NCBI GenBank assembly: GCA_001931535.1
Contig: CP016211.1
Coordinates: 13,958,501 to 14,022,500 of the forward strand
DNA from: Minicystis rosea
GTDB lineage: Bacteria > Myxococcota_A > Polyangia > Polyangiales > Polyangiaceae
Direction: 5' to 3'
DNA length: 64,000 nucleotides
Below the pieces are notes generated by a model that worked only from the letters and a program-made list of their open reading frames with translations, did no database searches and had not been told where the DNA came from. Below, piece by piece: positions 1 to 8,468 of this stretch (within the stretch, counting starts at the first letter, position 1; each line of letters opens with the position of its first letter). The position numbers and the translations under genes are program-made.

Positions 1-489
1 GACGGCGGCGCCCAGCTCTCGGTCGGCTCGCTGGGCGTCGATCTGGTGGTCGGCTCCGTCAACGAGACGGTCGGCGGCGACATGAAGCGCAACGTCGGCA
101 CCGCCGTCGCCGAGATCACCACCGGTGATCGCTCCATCGTCGTCGGCGGCAGCCGCACGGAGAGCACGGCGGCGGCCAAGGCGGTCATCTCCATCGGCGG
201 CCGCGGCGTCGAGATCGGCGCCTCCATGATGGAGAAGGTGGCCGGCGCCATCATCACCAAGATCGACGGCGATCGCGCGGACAACGCGGGCGCCACGTTC
301 ACCGAGGTCGCGGCCGGCGCGCACATCATCAAGGCCGACAACGTGGTGCTCGAGGGCGACGGGATCGTCAGCCTGGTGATGGGCGCCTCGACCATCACGC
401 TCACGCCGGCGTCGATCTCCATCGCCGGCGTCAGCATCAAGATCGACGGCGCCACCGCGGAGACCGCGGCGCTCATCCTCGACAACTGA
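1..489 (+). CDS. VgrG-like T6SS spike protein, C-terminal part (5' end outside window)
   Basis: The reading frame is open from base 1 to the TGA at 487-489, giving the last 162 residues of a longer protein; the first in-window ATG (46) is not the true start. The sequence is a run of short Gly/Val/Ile strand repeats typical of the triangular beta-helix at the tip of VgrG spikes. It closely parallels the last 160 residues of the next gene: both have a VNE-[ST]-[IV]-G element, a repeat with a ...EK[VI]-x-GA core, and a final strand set rich in SI/TI pairs. It therefore looks like the tail of a tandem vgrG paralogue. The stop lies 11 bp before the next start and a GGAGG-like site sits between them, so the two are probably co-transcribed. 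The N-terminal gp27/gp5 domains cannot be seen. Confidence 0.75.
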   Translation, partial: DGGAQLSVGSLGVDLVVGSVNETVGGDMKRNVGTAVAEITTGDRSIVVGGSRTESTAAAKAVISIGGRGVEIGASMMEKVAGAIITKIDGDRADNAGATFTEVAAGAHIIKADNVVLEGDGIVSLVMGASTITLTPASISIAGVSIKIDGATAETAALILDN

Positions 490-500
490 TCGGAGGCACG

Positions 501-3311
501 ATGGCGACCCGCACCTTCAATGCCTTCTTCGCGACCGACGCCGTCGTCGCCCTCGCGGTCCTCGCCTTCCGCGAAGAGCACCGCCTCGGCCGCCCGTCCT
601 CCGTCACCGTCACCTGCCAGCTCGCCGAGCCCATCGATCCCGAGGCCGTCATCGGCACCGCGGCGAAGTTCTCGTTCATCGCCGGCGAGGAGGGGACGCC
701 CCACGATTTCATGGGGATCGTCGCCGCCGTCACGCTCGTCGGCTCGACCGACATGGGCAATCAGAGCGTGCACCACGTGCGCTTCCACGTCGTCTCGCCG
801 ATGGCGCTCCTCGAGCACAACTTCGGCTCGCAGATCTTCCAAGAGCTCGACGTGAAGGAGGTCGTCTCCCGAGTGCTCGAGCAGAACGGGATCGCGCGCA
901 ACGTCCTCGAATGGAAGACGGACGCCACCTATCCGAAGCGCGAGTACTGCGTGCAGTACAACGAGAGCGCGCTCGATTTCGTCTCGCGCCTGCTCGAAGA
1001 GGAAGGGATCTACTACGCCTCCGAGGCCCGCGACGACGGCGAGCACCTCGTCTTCCGCGACGACAGTACGCGCGCGCCCACCATCGACGGCGGCGCGAAG
1101 CTCCCGTTCCGGCGCCGCATGGGCCTCGAGATCGGCGGGGACGCGGTCTATTCGATCACCGAGCAGCGCCGCGTGGTCTCGGGCAAGTTCGTGCTCCGCG
1201 ACTACGACTTCAAGCGCCCCAAGCTCAACATGACGGTGGAGGCCGAGGCCGACGCCGACATCGATCTCGAGGTCTACGATTTTCCCGGCCACTACGTGGA
1301 GCCGAAGGAGGGCGAGCGCCTCGCCACGGTGCGGCTCGAAGCCGAGCAGGCCGAGCGCAGCACCATCCACATCCAGGCCGATTGCACGCGCCTCGTGTGC
1401 GGGCGGAAGATCGAGATCGTCGACGCGCTCCACGACGAGATCAACGGCGAGTACGTGATCACCTCGCTCGTGCACCACCTCGGTCACGGCGGCGGCGCCG
1501 CGGCCACCTACGGCGCCGAAGCCACGCTCGTGCCGGCGAAGGTGAAGTTTCGCTCGCCGCGCATCACGCCCGTGCCCATCATCGAAGGCCCGCAGACGGC
1601 CATGGTGGTCGCCCCCAAGGGCGCGGACGCCGAAGAGATCCACACCGACGAGCACGGGCGCTGCAAGGTCAAATTCCCCTGGGATCTCGGCCCGGCGCAG
1701 GACGACAAGGCCTCCTGTTGGATGCGCGTGGGCCAGCTCCAGACCTCGGGCTCCGTCATCCTCCCGCGCATCGGCTGGGAGGTGATCGTCGAGTTCCTCG
1801 AAGGCAACCCCGATCGGCCCATGGTCACGGGGCGCCTCTACAACGGCATCAGCATGCCGCCGTACCAGCTCCCCGAGGGCAAGACGCGCACGGCCATGCT
1901 CACGTACAGCACCCCGGGCGGCGGCGGTGCGAACGAGATTCGCCTCGAGGACAAGGCCGGATCCGAAGAGATCCGCATCCAGGCGCAGTACGACGAGAGC
2001 ATCACCGTCGCCAACAACAAGACCAAGAACGTCGGCAACAACGAGACGCGCACGGTCGCCGTCGACAGCACCACCGACGTCGGCGCCAACCAGGACGTCA
2101 AGATTACGAAGGGCGCGCAGAGCGCCATCAGCGGCAACCAATCGACCTCCGTCGGCGGCAACCGCTCGGTCGAGGTGAACGCCGTCACCGCGCTCAACGT
2201 CGGCGGCAGCAGCTCGACCAGCGTCGGCGGCAACCACTTCGAGATGGATGGCAACCCGCTGAAGGCGCTGCTCGCGCTGGCCGCGCAGAAGGCCGCCGAG
2301 GTCGCGCAGGCCATGGCGGATCAAGCGCTCGCGAAGATCGACGCCGCGGTGCAGTCGAAGGTCGATCAGGTGCTCGGTCCGGTGAACGCCGTGCAAGCGC
2401 AGATGCAGCAGATCGGCGCGGGCATGCAGGCCGTGGCCAACGGTGATCTCGGCGCGGCCGCGCCGCTCCTGTCGCAAGCGGCCGGCCTGCCCTCACCGGG
2501 CGGCTTCGCGGGCGCGCTCGGCGGTGGCGGTGGTGATGGCGCGGGCGGCGGCGGTGGTGAAGCCGCGCGCGCGGACGGTGGTGGTGGCGAGGCTGCGCGT
2601 GCCGGCGGCGAAGGTGGAGGCGAAGGCGGCGGTGGCATCACCTCGCAGCTCGGCCTCGATCAGGCCGTGCACGGCGCCATCTCGCAGGGCATCAGCGCCG
2701 GCGCGGATGCGTTGGGCGCGGCGCTCGGGCTCGACGGCGACGGCGGCGGTGGTGAATCGGAGGCCAACGAGGCCGGCCCCGCGGGCGACGTCGGCGGCGT
2801 CGACGCCACCGATCGCGCCAAGGGCCCAGGCCACAGCACCAGCAAGATCGCGGGCACCGCCAAGGAGTCGATCGGATCGGTGCGCGTGGCCGCGGCGCTC
2901 ACGGGCGTGAACCTCAACGTCAGCGGCAACGTGAACGAGAGCATCGGCGCGGCGCGCCTCGAAATGGCGCTCGGCAACCGCGCCGAAGAGGTCGGTGGCA
3001 GCAAGACGGAGACCTCGCTCGGCCTCGTGATCATCACCAAAGGCGACGAGACCGAGACCGTCGGCGCGGCCAAGACCGCGATGGTCGGCGGCGCCATCCT
3101 CGAGAAGATCGGCGGCGCGCACAACATCGTGGCCGGCGCGCCCGCCACGTTCATCGGCGCCTTCCACAAGATCGAAGCGGGCACGGCGATCACGCTCAAA
3201 TGCGGCGCGAGCGAGGTGGTCATCGACGGCAGCGGCATCGCCCTGACGTCGCCGATCGTGACCATCACCGCCGGCAAAGTCTCGATGACCAAGGCCGTGT
3301 CGGAGATGTGA
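501..3311 (+). CDS. vgrG: Type VI secretion system tip protein VgrG (TssI) with extended C-terminal beta-helix
   Basis: 936 residues; ATG preceded by GGAGG at 5-bp spacing. VgrG trimers cap the Hcp tube and pierce the target cell. Residues 1 to about 350 are the gp27-like part, including YCVQYNESALDFVSRLLEE (about 149-167). Residues about 366-453 are the gp5 OB fold with DEHGRCKVKFPWD, SCWMRV and FLEGNPDRPMVTGRLYNG. Residues about 493-589 form an Asn/Gly/Thr/Val beta-helix. Next come a helical Ala/Gln-rich stretch (590-655), a Gly-rich stretch (about 671-713), another low-complexity linker, and a second beta-helix (about 778-936) like the end of the upstream gene. Standard VgrGs are about 600-700 residues, so roughly 300 residues are additional. 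No catalytic effector domain is recognisable in the extension. It leads a vgrG-DUF6484-DUF2169-thiolase-like gene set. Confidence 0.93.
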   Translation: MATRTFNAFFATDAVVALAVLAFREEHRLGRPSSVTVTCQLAEPIDPEAVIGTAAKFSFIAGEEGTPHDFMGIVAAVTLVGSTDMGNQSVHHVRFHVVSPMALLEHNFGSQIFQELDVKEVVSRVLEQNGIARNVLEWKTDATYPKREYCVQYNESALDFVSRLLEEEGIYYASEARDDGEHLVFRDDSTRAPTIDGGAKLPFRRRMGLEIGGDAVYSITEQRRVVSGKFVLRDYDFKRPKLNMTVEAEADADIDLEVYDFPGHYVEPKEGERLATVRLEAEQAERSTIHIQADCTRLVCGRKIEIVDALHDEINGEYVITSLVHHLGHGGGAAATYGAEATLVPAKVKFRSPRITPVPIIEGPQTAMVVAPKGADAEEIHTDEHGRCKVKFPWDLGPAQDDKASCWMRVGQLQTSGSVILPRIGWEVIVEFLEGNPDRPMVTGRLYNGISMPPYQLPEGKTRTAMLTYSTPGGGGANEIRLEDKAGSEEIRIQAQYDESITVANNKTKNVGNNETRTVAVDSTTDVGANQDVKITKGAQSAISGNQSTSVGGNRSVEVNAVTALNVGGSSSTSVGGNHFEMDGNPLKALLALAAQKAAEVAQAMADQALAKIDAAVQSKVDQVLGPVNAVQAQMQQIGAGMQAVANGDLGAAAPLLSQAAGLPSPGGFAGALGGGGGDGAGGGGGEAARADGGGGEAARAGGEGGGEGGGGITSQLGLDQAVHGAISQGISAGADALGAALGLDGDGGGGESEANEAGPAGDVGGVDATDRAKGPGHSTSKIAGTAKESIGSVRVAAALTGVNLNVSGNVNESIGAARLEMALGNRAEEVGGSKTETSLGLVIITKGDETETVGAAKTAMVGGAILEKIGGAHNIVAGAPATFIGAFHKIEAGTAITLKCGASEVVIDGSGIALTSPIVTITAGKVSMTKAVSEM

Positions 3312-3313
3312 CG

Positions 3314-3910
3314 ATGGTGATTGCGAAGGAAGCGACGGTGGACGCGCCGGAGATCACGGACGAGACGCCCCTCGAGGAGGCGGTGATCGCGATGGGCTCG
3401 CCCGCGGCCCCGGACGAGCCCGCGTTGATCGAGCGGCTCCTCGAGCACGTCCCGGCCCCCGCCGAGGCCGCGCCCGCCGTCGCCGGCAATGCGGCGAGCG
3501 CGCAGCCGGCCGTCCCGGCGCTGCGCACCGCGCGCGTCGTGGCGATGAGCGGCGGCGTCGTGCAGATCGCCTACCGCGGCCGCGGCGCGCCCGTCGCCGC
3601 GACCCTCGACGAGGGGGTGGATCGCGAGCTCGTGCAGCGCGCCCTCGCCGGCAACGAAGCGGTGCTCGTCGAGGTCGATCCCGAGGTCGGCCCCGTCATC
3701 GTGGGCGTCGTCCAGCGGCGCGTGGCCGACACGCTCGAGCTCAAGGCGCGCAAGGTGGTGATCGACGCCGACGAGGAGCTGCTCCTCCGCTCGGGCCGCG
3801 GCGCCATGCGCATCCGCGAGGACGGCGACGTCGAGCTCGTGGGGAGCCGCATCTCCACCTTGTCGCGCGGCCTCTTCCGCATCGTCGGCCGGGTGCTCCG
3901 CTTGAACTAG
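3314..3910 (+). CDS. DUF6484-type T6SS accessory protein
   Basis: 198 residues; the ATG at 3314 lies 2 bp after the vgrG stop, so translation is probably coupled. A longer in-frame ORF runs back into vgrG (3200), but the start directly after the stop is preferred. Residues 1-60 are acidic and Ala/Pro-rich and probably disordered. From about 70 there is a compact small-barrel-like region (ARVVAMSGGVVQIAYRGR ... VIVGVVQRRV) followed by short strand repeats. This pattern fits the DUF6484 family, which is commonly encoded next to vgrG and DUF2169 genes. Its role is not established. By position it may help assemble or stabilise the spike or its cargo. Family assignment is from memory of sequence pattern and context. 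Confidence 0.65.
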   Translation: MVIAKEATVDAPEITDETPLEEAVIAMGSPAAPDEPALIERLLEHVPAPAEAAPAVAGNAASAQPAVPALRTARVVAMSGGVVQIAYRGRGAPVAATLDEGVDRELVQRALAGNEAVLVEVDPEVGPVIVGVVQRRVADTLELKARKVVIDADEELLLRSGRGAMRIREDGDVELVGSRISTLSRGLFRIVGRVLRLN

Positions 3911-3922
3911 GCAAAGGGCGCG

Positions 3923-4957
3923 ATGGATCAGCCTCCCGTCGACAACCCGACCGACTTCGTGGTCCACCCGCAGCTCTTCGCGGACAAGGACGGGGAGAAG
4001 CTCGTCACCATCGTCAAGGCGACGTGCATCCGCGAGGCTGACGGTACGTTGGAGGTCGCTCCAAAACGTTGGCAGCGCAAGATCCGCTTCGCCGACATCC
4101 CCTGGGGCGAGCCGGAGAAGAGCAGCATCCGCTACCCGGCCGACATCTGCCTGCGCAAGCCGGGCACCGACGTCATCGTCGTGGCCAAGGCCTACGCGCC
4201 GGGCGGCAAGCCCGTGCCCACGTTCGACGCCGCCGTGCGCGTCGGCGCGCTCCAGAAGATCGTGCGCATCTTCGGCCTCCGCGTGTGGCAGACGGGCGGG
4301 AGCGGCCTCTCGCCGCCGCGGCCCATCGCCGAGATCGAGATGCGTTACGACAACGCTTGGGGCGGCGCGGACACGAGCGATCCCAAAGACGTCTTGGAAG
4401 AGCCGCGGAACCCCGTGGGCCTGGGCATCACGCGCGATCTCGACGCGCTCACCCACAAGCCCGCGCCCAGCATCGAGGACGTCTCGCAGCCCATCCTCAC
4501 CGCGCGCACCCGTCCTCCGCCCGCGGGCATGGGCGCCGTCGGCCGCCATTGGGAGCCGCGCCGTCGCTACGTCGGCACCTACGACGATCGCTGGCTCGAA
4601 GAGCGCGCGCCGCTCCCGCCGCTCGATCAAGACGATCGCGTGAACCTCTGCGCCACGCCCGAGCTCGTGTCCGTGCCACCGCTGCGCGGCGGTGAGGAGG
4701 TCGCGCTCTTGAACCTCACGCCCGGCGGCGGGCCCACCACGTTCCTCCTCCCGAAGCTCGCCGTGCAGATCGAGTTTCGCGTGAAAGATCGGCCGCCCGA
4801 GGTGATTCGGCCTTACCTCGACACCGTGCTCATCGACACGCTCGCCAACCCGCGCCGGGAAGAGCGACCGCTCACGCTGGAGTACGTCTGGCGGGCCTCG
4901 GTTCCCGCGCCGCGACGAATGCAGGACGCACGCGTGCTCGTGCGCGAGGTCTCGTGA
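3923..4957 (+). CDS. DUF2169 domain T6SS effector adaptor
   Basis: 344 residues. The protein has the DUF2169 hallmarks: a KATC segment near the start, RYPADICLRKPGTDVIV around 70-90, an RIFGLRVWQ segment, and EMRYDNAWGGAD around 138-149 (the conserved YDNAWGG core). DUF2169 proteins are one of the adaptor classes that load effectors onto VgrG, as shown for Agrobacterium. The gene follows the DUF6484 gene by 12 bp, and its TGA overlaps the GTG of the next gene in a GTGA arrangement, so all four genes look like one unit. The effector it would load has not been identified; the following thiolase-like protein is the closest candidate partner. Confidence 0.88.
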   Translation: MDQPPVDNPTDFVVHPQLFADKDGEKLVTIVKATCIREADGTLEVAPKRWQRKIRFADIPWGEPEKSSIRYPADICLRKPGTDVIVVAKAYAPGGKPVPTFDAAVRVGALQKIVRIFGLRVWQTGGSGLSPPRPIAEIEMRYDNAWGGADTSDPKDVLEEPRNPVGLGITRDLDALTHKPAPSIEDVSQPILTARTRPPPAGMGAVGRHWEPRRRYVGTYDDRWLEERAPLPPLDQDDRVNLCATPELVSVPPLRGGEEVALLNLTPGGGPTTFLLPKLAVQIEFRVKDRPPEVIRPYLDTVLIDTLANPRREERPLTLEYVWRASVPAPRRMQDARVLVREVS

Positions 4958-6006
4958 AGACGCAGGCGTTCGTGGCTTCGGTGGGGGCGCGGTGCGGGCT
5001 CGGTCACGCCGCGATGGAGCTCGGCTTCCTTCTGCGCACGGGCATCCCGGTGCTCGCCGAGGCGCCGCTCGTCGACGGCCGAGGCGAGCAGATCACGATG
5101 GCCTTCGATGCGACCCTCGATCCGTACCTCGTCGGCGAGGAGCGGGCCGCGGCGCTCGCGGTGACCGCGCTCGAAGAAGCCGTCGCGCCGCTCGCGGCCG
5201 CGCCGCAGGCGCTCGACGCCAAGCTGATCCTCTGTGTGGATGCGCCGCTCGTCGCGCCCACGCGTGGCCAGCCTGCGCCCGGCGCGCGCCTCGCCGCTTT
5301 GGTGCACACGCGCGCCAAGGAGCTATTGCCCGGTATCCCGCTCGAGATCGCGGCGCGGAGCGGCGCGGGCGCGGCCTTCGCGCTGCCTCAGGCGCTCGCG
5401 GCGCTCGCGGCGCGCAAGCTCGATGCGGTGATCATCGGCGGCGCGCACACCGACTACGATCCCGAGACCATCGCCGCGCTCGACGCCGCGGGCCGCCTCT
5501 TCTCGCCGCAGAACCTCGATGCCGTCATGCCCGGCGAGGCCGCGGCTTTCGTCGTGCTCACGCGCGAAGAGACGGCGCGCCGCCTCGATCTCCGCCCCGC
5601 CGCGCGCCTCGCGGGGGTCGGCACCGGCGTCGGCCCGAGCCTCGCCGAAGGCGCGAGCGCGCTCGACGCGACGGCGCTCGCCTCCGCGTTCCGCGCCGCC
5701 GGCGAGCCGCTCACGGAGGCCGGGCTGCGCGCGGGCTGGGCCCTCTGCGATCACACCTTCGAAGCGCGTCGCATCCTCGAATGGCAAGCGGCGGTCACAC
5801 GCACGCACGCGCTTTGGGGAGAGCCTCATCGTCTCGACGCGCCCGCGCAACGGATTGGTCATCTCGGCGCCGCCGCGCTTCCTTTCGCCGTGGCGCTCGC
5901 CGCCGAATCCTGGCGTCGTCGCTATGCGCCGAGCGGTGTGGCGCTGGCCTTCGCGGGCAGCGATGCTGGCGAGCGCGGAGCGTTGCTGCTCTTCAGCAAC
6001 GTGTAA
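4954..6006 (+). CDS. Thiolase/ketosynthase-like protein of the T6SS locus, probable pseudoenzyme
   Basis: 350 residues from a GTG at 4954 that overlaps the DUF2169 stop (GTGA). The fold pattern is that of the thiolase/beta-ketoacyl-synthase family: an N-terminal ASVGARCGLG-like strand and loop, an LDAVIIGGAHTDY strand typical of the ketosynthase core (about 153-165), and an AAAFVVLTREE segment near 195. The place where condensing enzymes carry the active-site Cys (TACASG-like) appears here as EIAARSGAGAA, without Cys. No His of the catalytic triad could be matched either. It is therefore probably not an acyl transferase and may be a structural or chaperone partner of DUF2169 and VgrG. The function is not known. 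It ends 144 bp before phoD. Confidence 0.62.
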   Translation: MKTQAFVASVGARCGLGHAAMELGFLLRTGIPVLAEAPLVDGRGEQITMAFDATLDPYLVGEERAAALAVTALEEAVAPLAAAPQALDAKLILCVDAPLVAPTRGQPAPGARLAALVHTRAKELLPGIPLEIAARSGAGAAFALPQALAALAARKLDAVIIGGAHTDYDPETIAALDAAGRLFSPQNLDAVMPGEAAAFVVLTREETARRLDLRPAARLAGVGTGVGPSLAEGASALDATALASAFRAAGEPLTEAGLRAGWALCDHTFEARRILEWQAAVTRTHALWGEPHRLDAPAQRIGHLGAAALPFAVALAAESWRRRYAPSGVALAFAGSDAGERGALLLFSNV

Positions 6007-6150
6007 TCCGGCTCCTCCTCATATCGCGGAACCCAGTGACCGAAGTACGGTGGGGCGATAAGGTCACGATGCGCCGGCGCGCGGCCGGTGCATTCTCCCT
6101 CCCTCACGATCACGCCGCGGATCCTGCGGCCAATGCGAAGAGGTTCTTCC

Positions 6151-8346
6151 ATGCAAAAGCGACGAGACTTCCTTCGAGCCACCCTGGTCGCCGCCGGCGC
6201 GTTGCTCGTGCCCGGGTGTGGTGGCACTGAGACACAGACCGGCCCGGAGCGCACGCTGACCAATGGCGAGGCTTTCTTCCCGCAGTCGGTCGTCTCCGGC
6301 GATCCGCGCCCCGAGAGCGTGATTCTCTGGACCCGCGTCGAGGATCCCGACGCAGGCACCGCCGACGCCTCGCTCGAGCTCGAAGTCTCGCTCGACGCCG
6401 ACTTCAAGGGCCTCATCGAGCTCGACGCGGCCCAATCCACCATCAAGGCTCTGGCCAAGTTCGATCACTGCGCCAAGGTCAAGCTCACCGGCCTCGCCGC
6501 GGGCACGGTCCACTACTATCGATTCATCTACAAGAAGGGAGACAAACTCTATGTCTCCCACGTGGGCCGCACCAAGACGGCGCCCGCGCCCGACTCCGAC
6601 GTTCCGGTGAAGTTCGCTTACGTCTCGTGTCAGGACTTCATCGGTCGTTACTTCAACGTGCACCTCGCCCTCGGCCAGGAAGAGCTCGATTTCTTCGTCC
6701 ACCTCGGCGACTACATCTACGAGACCACGGGCGATCCCTCGTTTCAGAACACCGATGGTCGCGCCGTCAAATTCACCGACGAGAAGGGCGCCATCACGCT
6801 CGGCTCGGGCGACGGCACGTACTTCGCCGCGAGCTCGCTCGACAACTACCGCCAGCTCTACAAGGCCTATCGCAGCGACAAGGCCCTTCAAGGCGTCCAC
6901 GAGAAGTTCGCCATGATCGCCACCTGGGACGATCACGAGTACTCGAACGACAACAGCGGCGCCCTCGCCACGTACTTCGACGGCAAGAAGGACGAGAACG
7001 ATCAGACGCGCGCCAAGAACGCCCGCCAAGCCTGGTTCGAGTACATGCCGGTCGACTACGTGGAGGCCGGCTTCGAGTACGACGCGCAGAAGGCCTATCC
7101 AAGCGACATCAGCATCTACCGTGATTTCGTGTTCGGAAAGCACGTCCACCTGGTGATGACGGATCTGCGCAGCTACCGGACGCCGCCCGTCATCCCCGGC
7201 GACGCCTTCCCGGGCACGGTGGTGGTCGATCAGGCGAAGCTCACCGAGCTGCTCGGATCGGTGCCCTCCGCGGCCGGGCCGTACGTGGACATCGAGTCTT
7301 ACCAAGGCGGCCTCTACAAGCAGGCGCTCATCCAGGCCGCCGCCACGGCGGGCTTCGACGCGGCCAAGGTGACCGGCAAGATCAGCGTCGCCTTCATCAA
7401 CAGCCTCGTCACCAAGCTCAACGCCGCGCTCCCCAGCGACAAGCAGATCCCCCTCATCGACGAGACCGCCCAGGCCACCATGGAGCGCGGCATCGCCTAC
7501 CTCCACTGCGGCAAGCAGAGCTTCTACAGCTCGCTCGGCTCGCGCTACCTCGTGGTGAAGGACGCCTTCGACATCGTCGAATACGCCGCGTGGAAGGCCG
7601 ATCCCAAGAACATCGAGGTCATGGGATCCGATCAAGAGAAGTGGTTTTTGGACACCATGACCGGCTCGAAGTCGACGTGGAAGGTCTGGGGCAACGAATA
7701 CTGCCTCACGCAGATCGCCATCGACCTCTCGCCCCAGCCCGTCCCGCCGCCCTTCAACACGCGCTTTTACATCAACGTCGACGATTGGGACGGCTACCGC
7801 TCGAAGCGGAACGAGATCCTCTCCAAGCTCTCCGCGGTGGGCAACGTCGTGGCGGTGACGGGCGACATCCACGCCTTCTTCGCGGCCACGCCGTTCGCTG
7901 CCGGCGCGCCCGAGAAGAAGATCGTCGAGTTCGTCGGCAGCTCGGTGACGTCGGGCACCTTCATGTCGCTCCTCCTCGGTCAGGTGAAGAGCGACCCCAC
8001 GCTGAGCATGCTGGCCGGCGCCGAGCAGCTCGCGATGAACATCGACGCGCTCATGCTCGACAAGACCACCAAGATCAACCCGGACAAGGGCTTCAGCAAC
8101 AGCGTGTCCAACGGCTACGTGGTCGTCGAAGCCGGCGCCGCCGAGCTCGTGGCCCGCTACAACATCATCCTCGAGGTCGAGGTGAAGAACGACTACACCG
8201 GCCAGCTCGAGCAGCTCAATCAGCGCTTCAAGCGCCTCCAGTTCAAGACCATCGCCGGCGGCGCCGATCTCTACCAGGACATGAGCGGCAAGGAGCTCAC
8301 GGGCGATTGGAAGAAGTGGGATTCGACGACGCAAGAGTGGGTGTGA
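6151..8346 (+). CDS. phoD: PhoD-like alkaline phosphatase / phosphodiesterase, Tat-exported
   Basis: 731 residues from the ATG at 6151; an upstream in-frame ATG (6088) is rejected because the Tat signal begins at 6151. The N terminus has KRRDFLRATL followed by a hydrophobic stretch and a lipobox-like LLVPGC, so it is probably Tat-exported and lipid-anchored. PhoD family hallmarks are SVVSGDPRPESVILWTRV, a metal-binding FFVHLGDYIYE, TWDDHEYSND, DLRSYRT, and the C-terminal VAVTGDIHAFF and FVGSSVTSGT. PhoD enzymes are calcium- and iron-dependent phosphodiesterases that release phosphate outside the cytoplasm. Typical members are about 500-550 residues; the additional length lies mainly between DLRSYRT and the DQEKWF segment (about 340-500). 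A strong hairpin terminator follows at 8377-8413. Confidence 0.9.
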   Translation: MQKRRDFLRATLVAAGALLVPGCGGTETQTGPERTLTNGEAFFPQSVVSGDPRPESVILWTRVEDPDAGTADASLELEVSLDADFKGLIELDAAQSTIKALAKFDHCAKVKLTGLAAGTVHYYRFIYKKGDKLYVSHVGRTKTAPAPDSDVPVKFAYVSCQDFIGRYFNVHLALGQEELDFFVHLGDYIYETTGDPSFQNTDGRAVKFTDEKGAITLGSGDGTYFAASSLDNYRQLYKAYRSDKALQGVHEKFAMIATWDDHEYSNDNSGALATYFDGKKDENDQTRAKNARQAWFEYMPVDYVEAGFEYDAQKAYPSDISIYRDFVFGKHVHLVMTDLRSYRTPPVIPGDAFPGTVVVDQAKLTELLGSVPSAAGPYVDIESYQGGLYKQALIQAAATAGFDAAKVTGKISVAFINSLVTKLNAALPSDKQIPLIDETAQATMERGIAYLHCGKQSFYSSLGSRYLVVKDAFDIVEYAAWKADPKNIEVMGSDQEKWFLDTMTGSKSTWKVWGNEYCLTQIAIDLSPQPVPPPFNTRFYINVDDWDGYRSKRNEILSKLSAVGNVVAVTGDIHAFFAATPFAAGAPEKKIVEFVGSSVTSGTFMSLLLGQVKSDPTLSMLAGAEQLAMNIDALMLDKTTKINPDKGFSNSVSNGYVVVEAGAAELVARYNIILEVEVKNDYTGQLEQLNQRFKRLQFKTIAGGADLYQDMSGKELTGDWKKWDSTTQEWV

Positions 8347-8376
8347 GCGCGTCGCGCTCCGCCGACGCCTGAAAGA

Positions 8377-8413
8377 AAAACGCCTGGGCCCTTTGGAAGG
8401 ACCCAGGCGTTTT
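8377..8413. terminator. Bidirectional intrinsic terminator between phoD and fbaB
   Basis: Perfect 12-bp inverted repeat: AAAACGCCTGGG (8377-8388) pairs with CCCAGGCGTTTT (8402-8413), with a 13-nt loop. The A/T ends supply a U tract in both directions. It lies between two converging genes, as expected for a shared terminator. Confidence 0.85.
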
Positions 8414-8468
8414 CTCTTTGCACGATGGATGCGAGCGGCCCTCGCCGCGCGCTCCACGAGGGCGGCGA

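Noticed and set aside
911..2446. 511-residue Arg-rich ORF inside vgrG
   Set aside because: Shadow frame of vgrG with high Arg/His/Pro content, no ribosome site and no domain.
2660..4630. 656-residue minus-strand ORF across the T6SS genes
   Set aside because: Antisense of three clear genes; long only because of high third-position GC.
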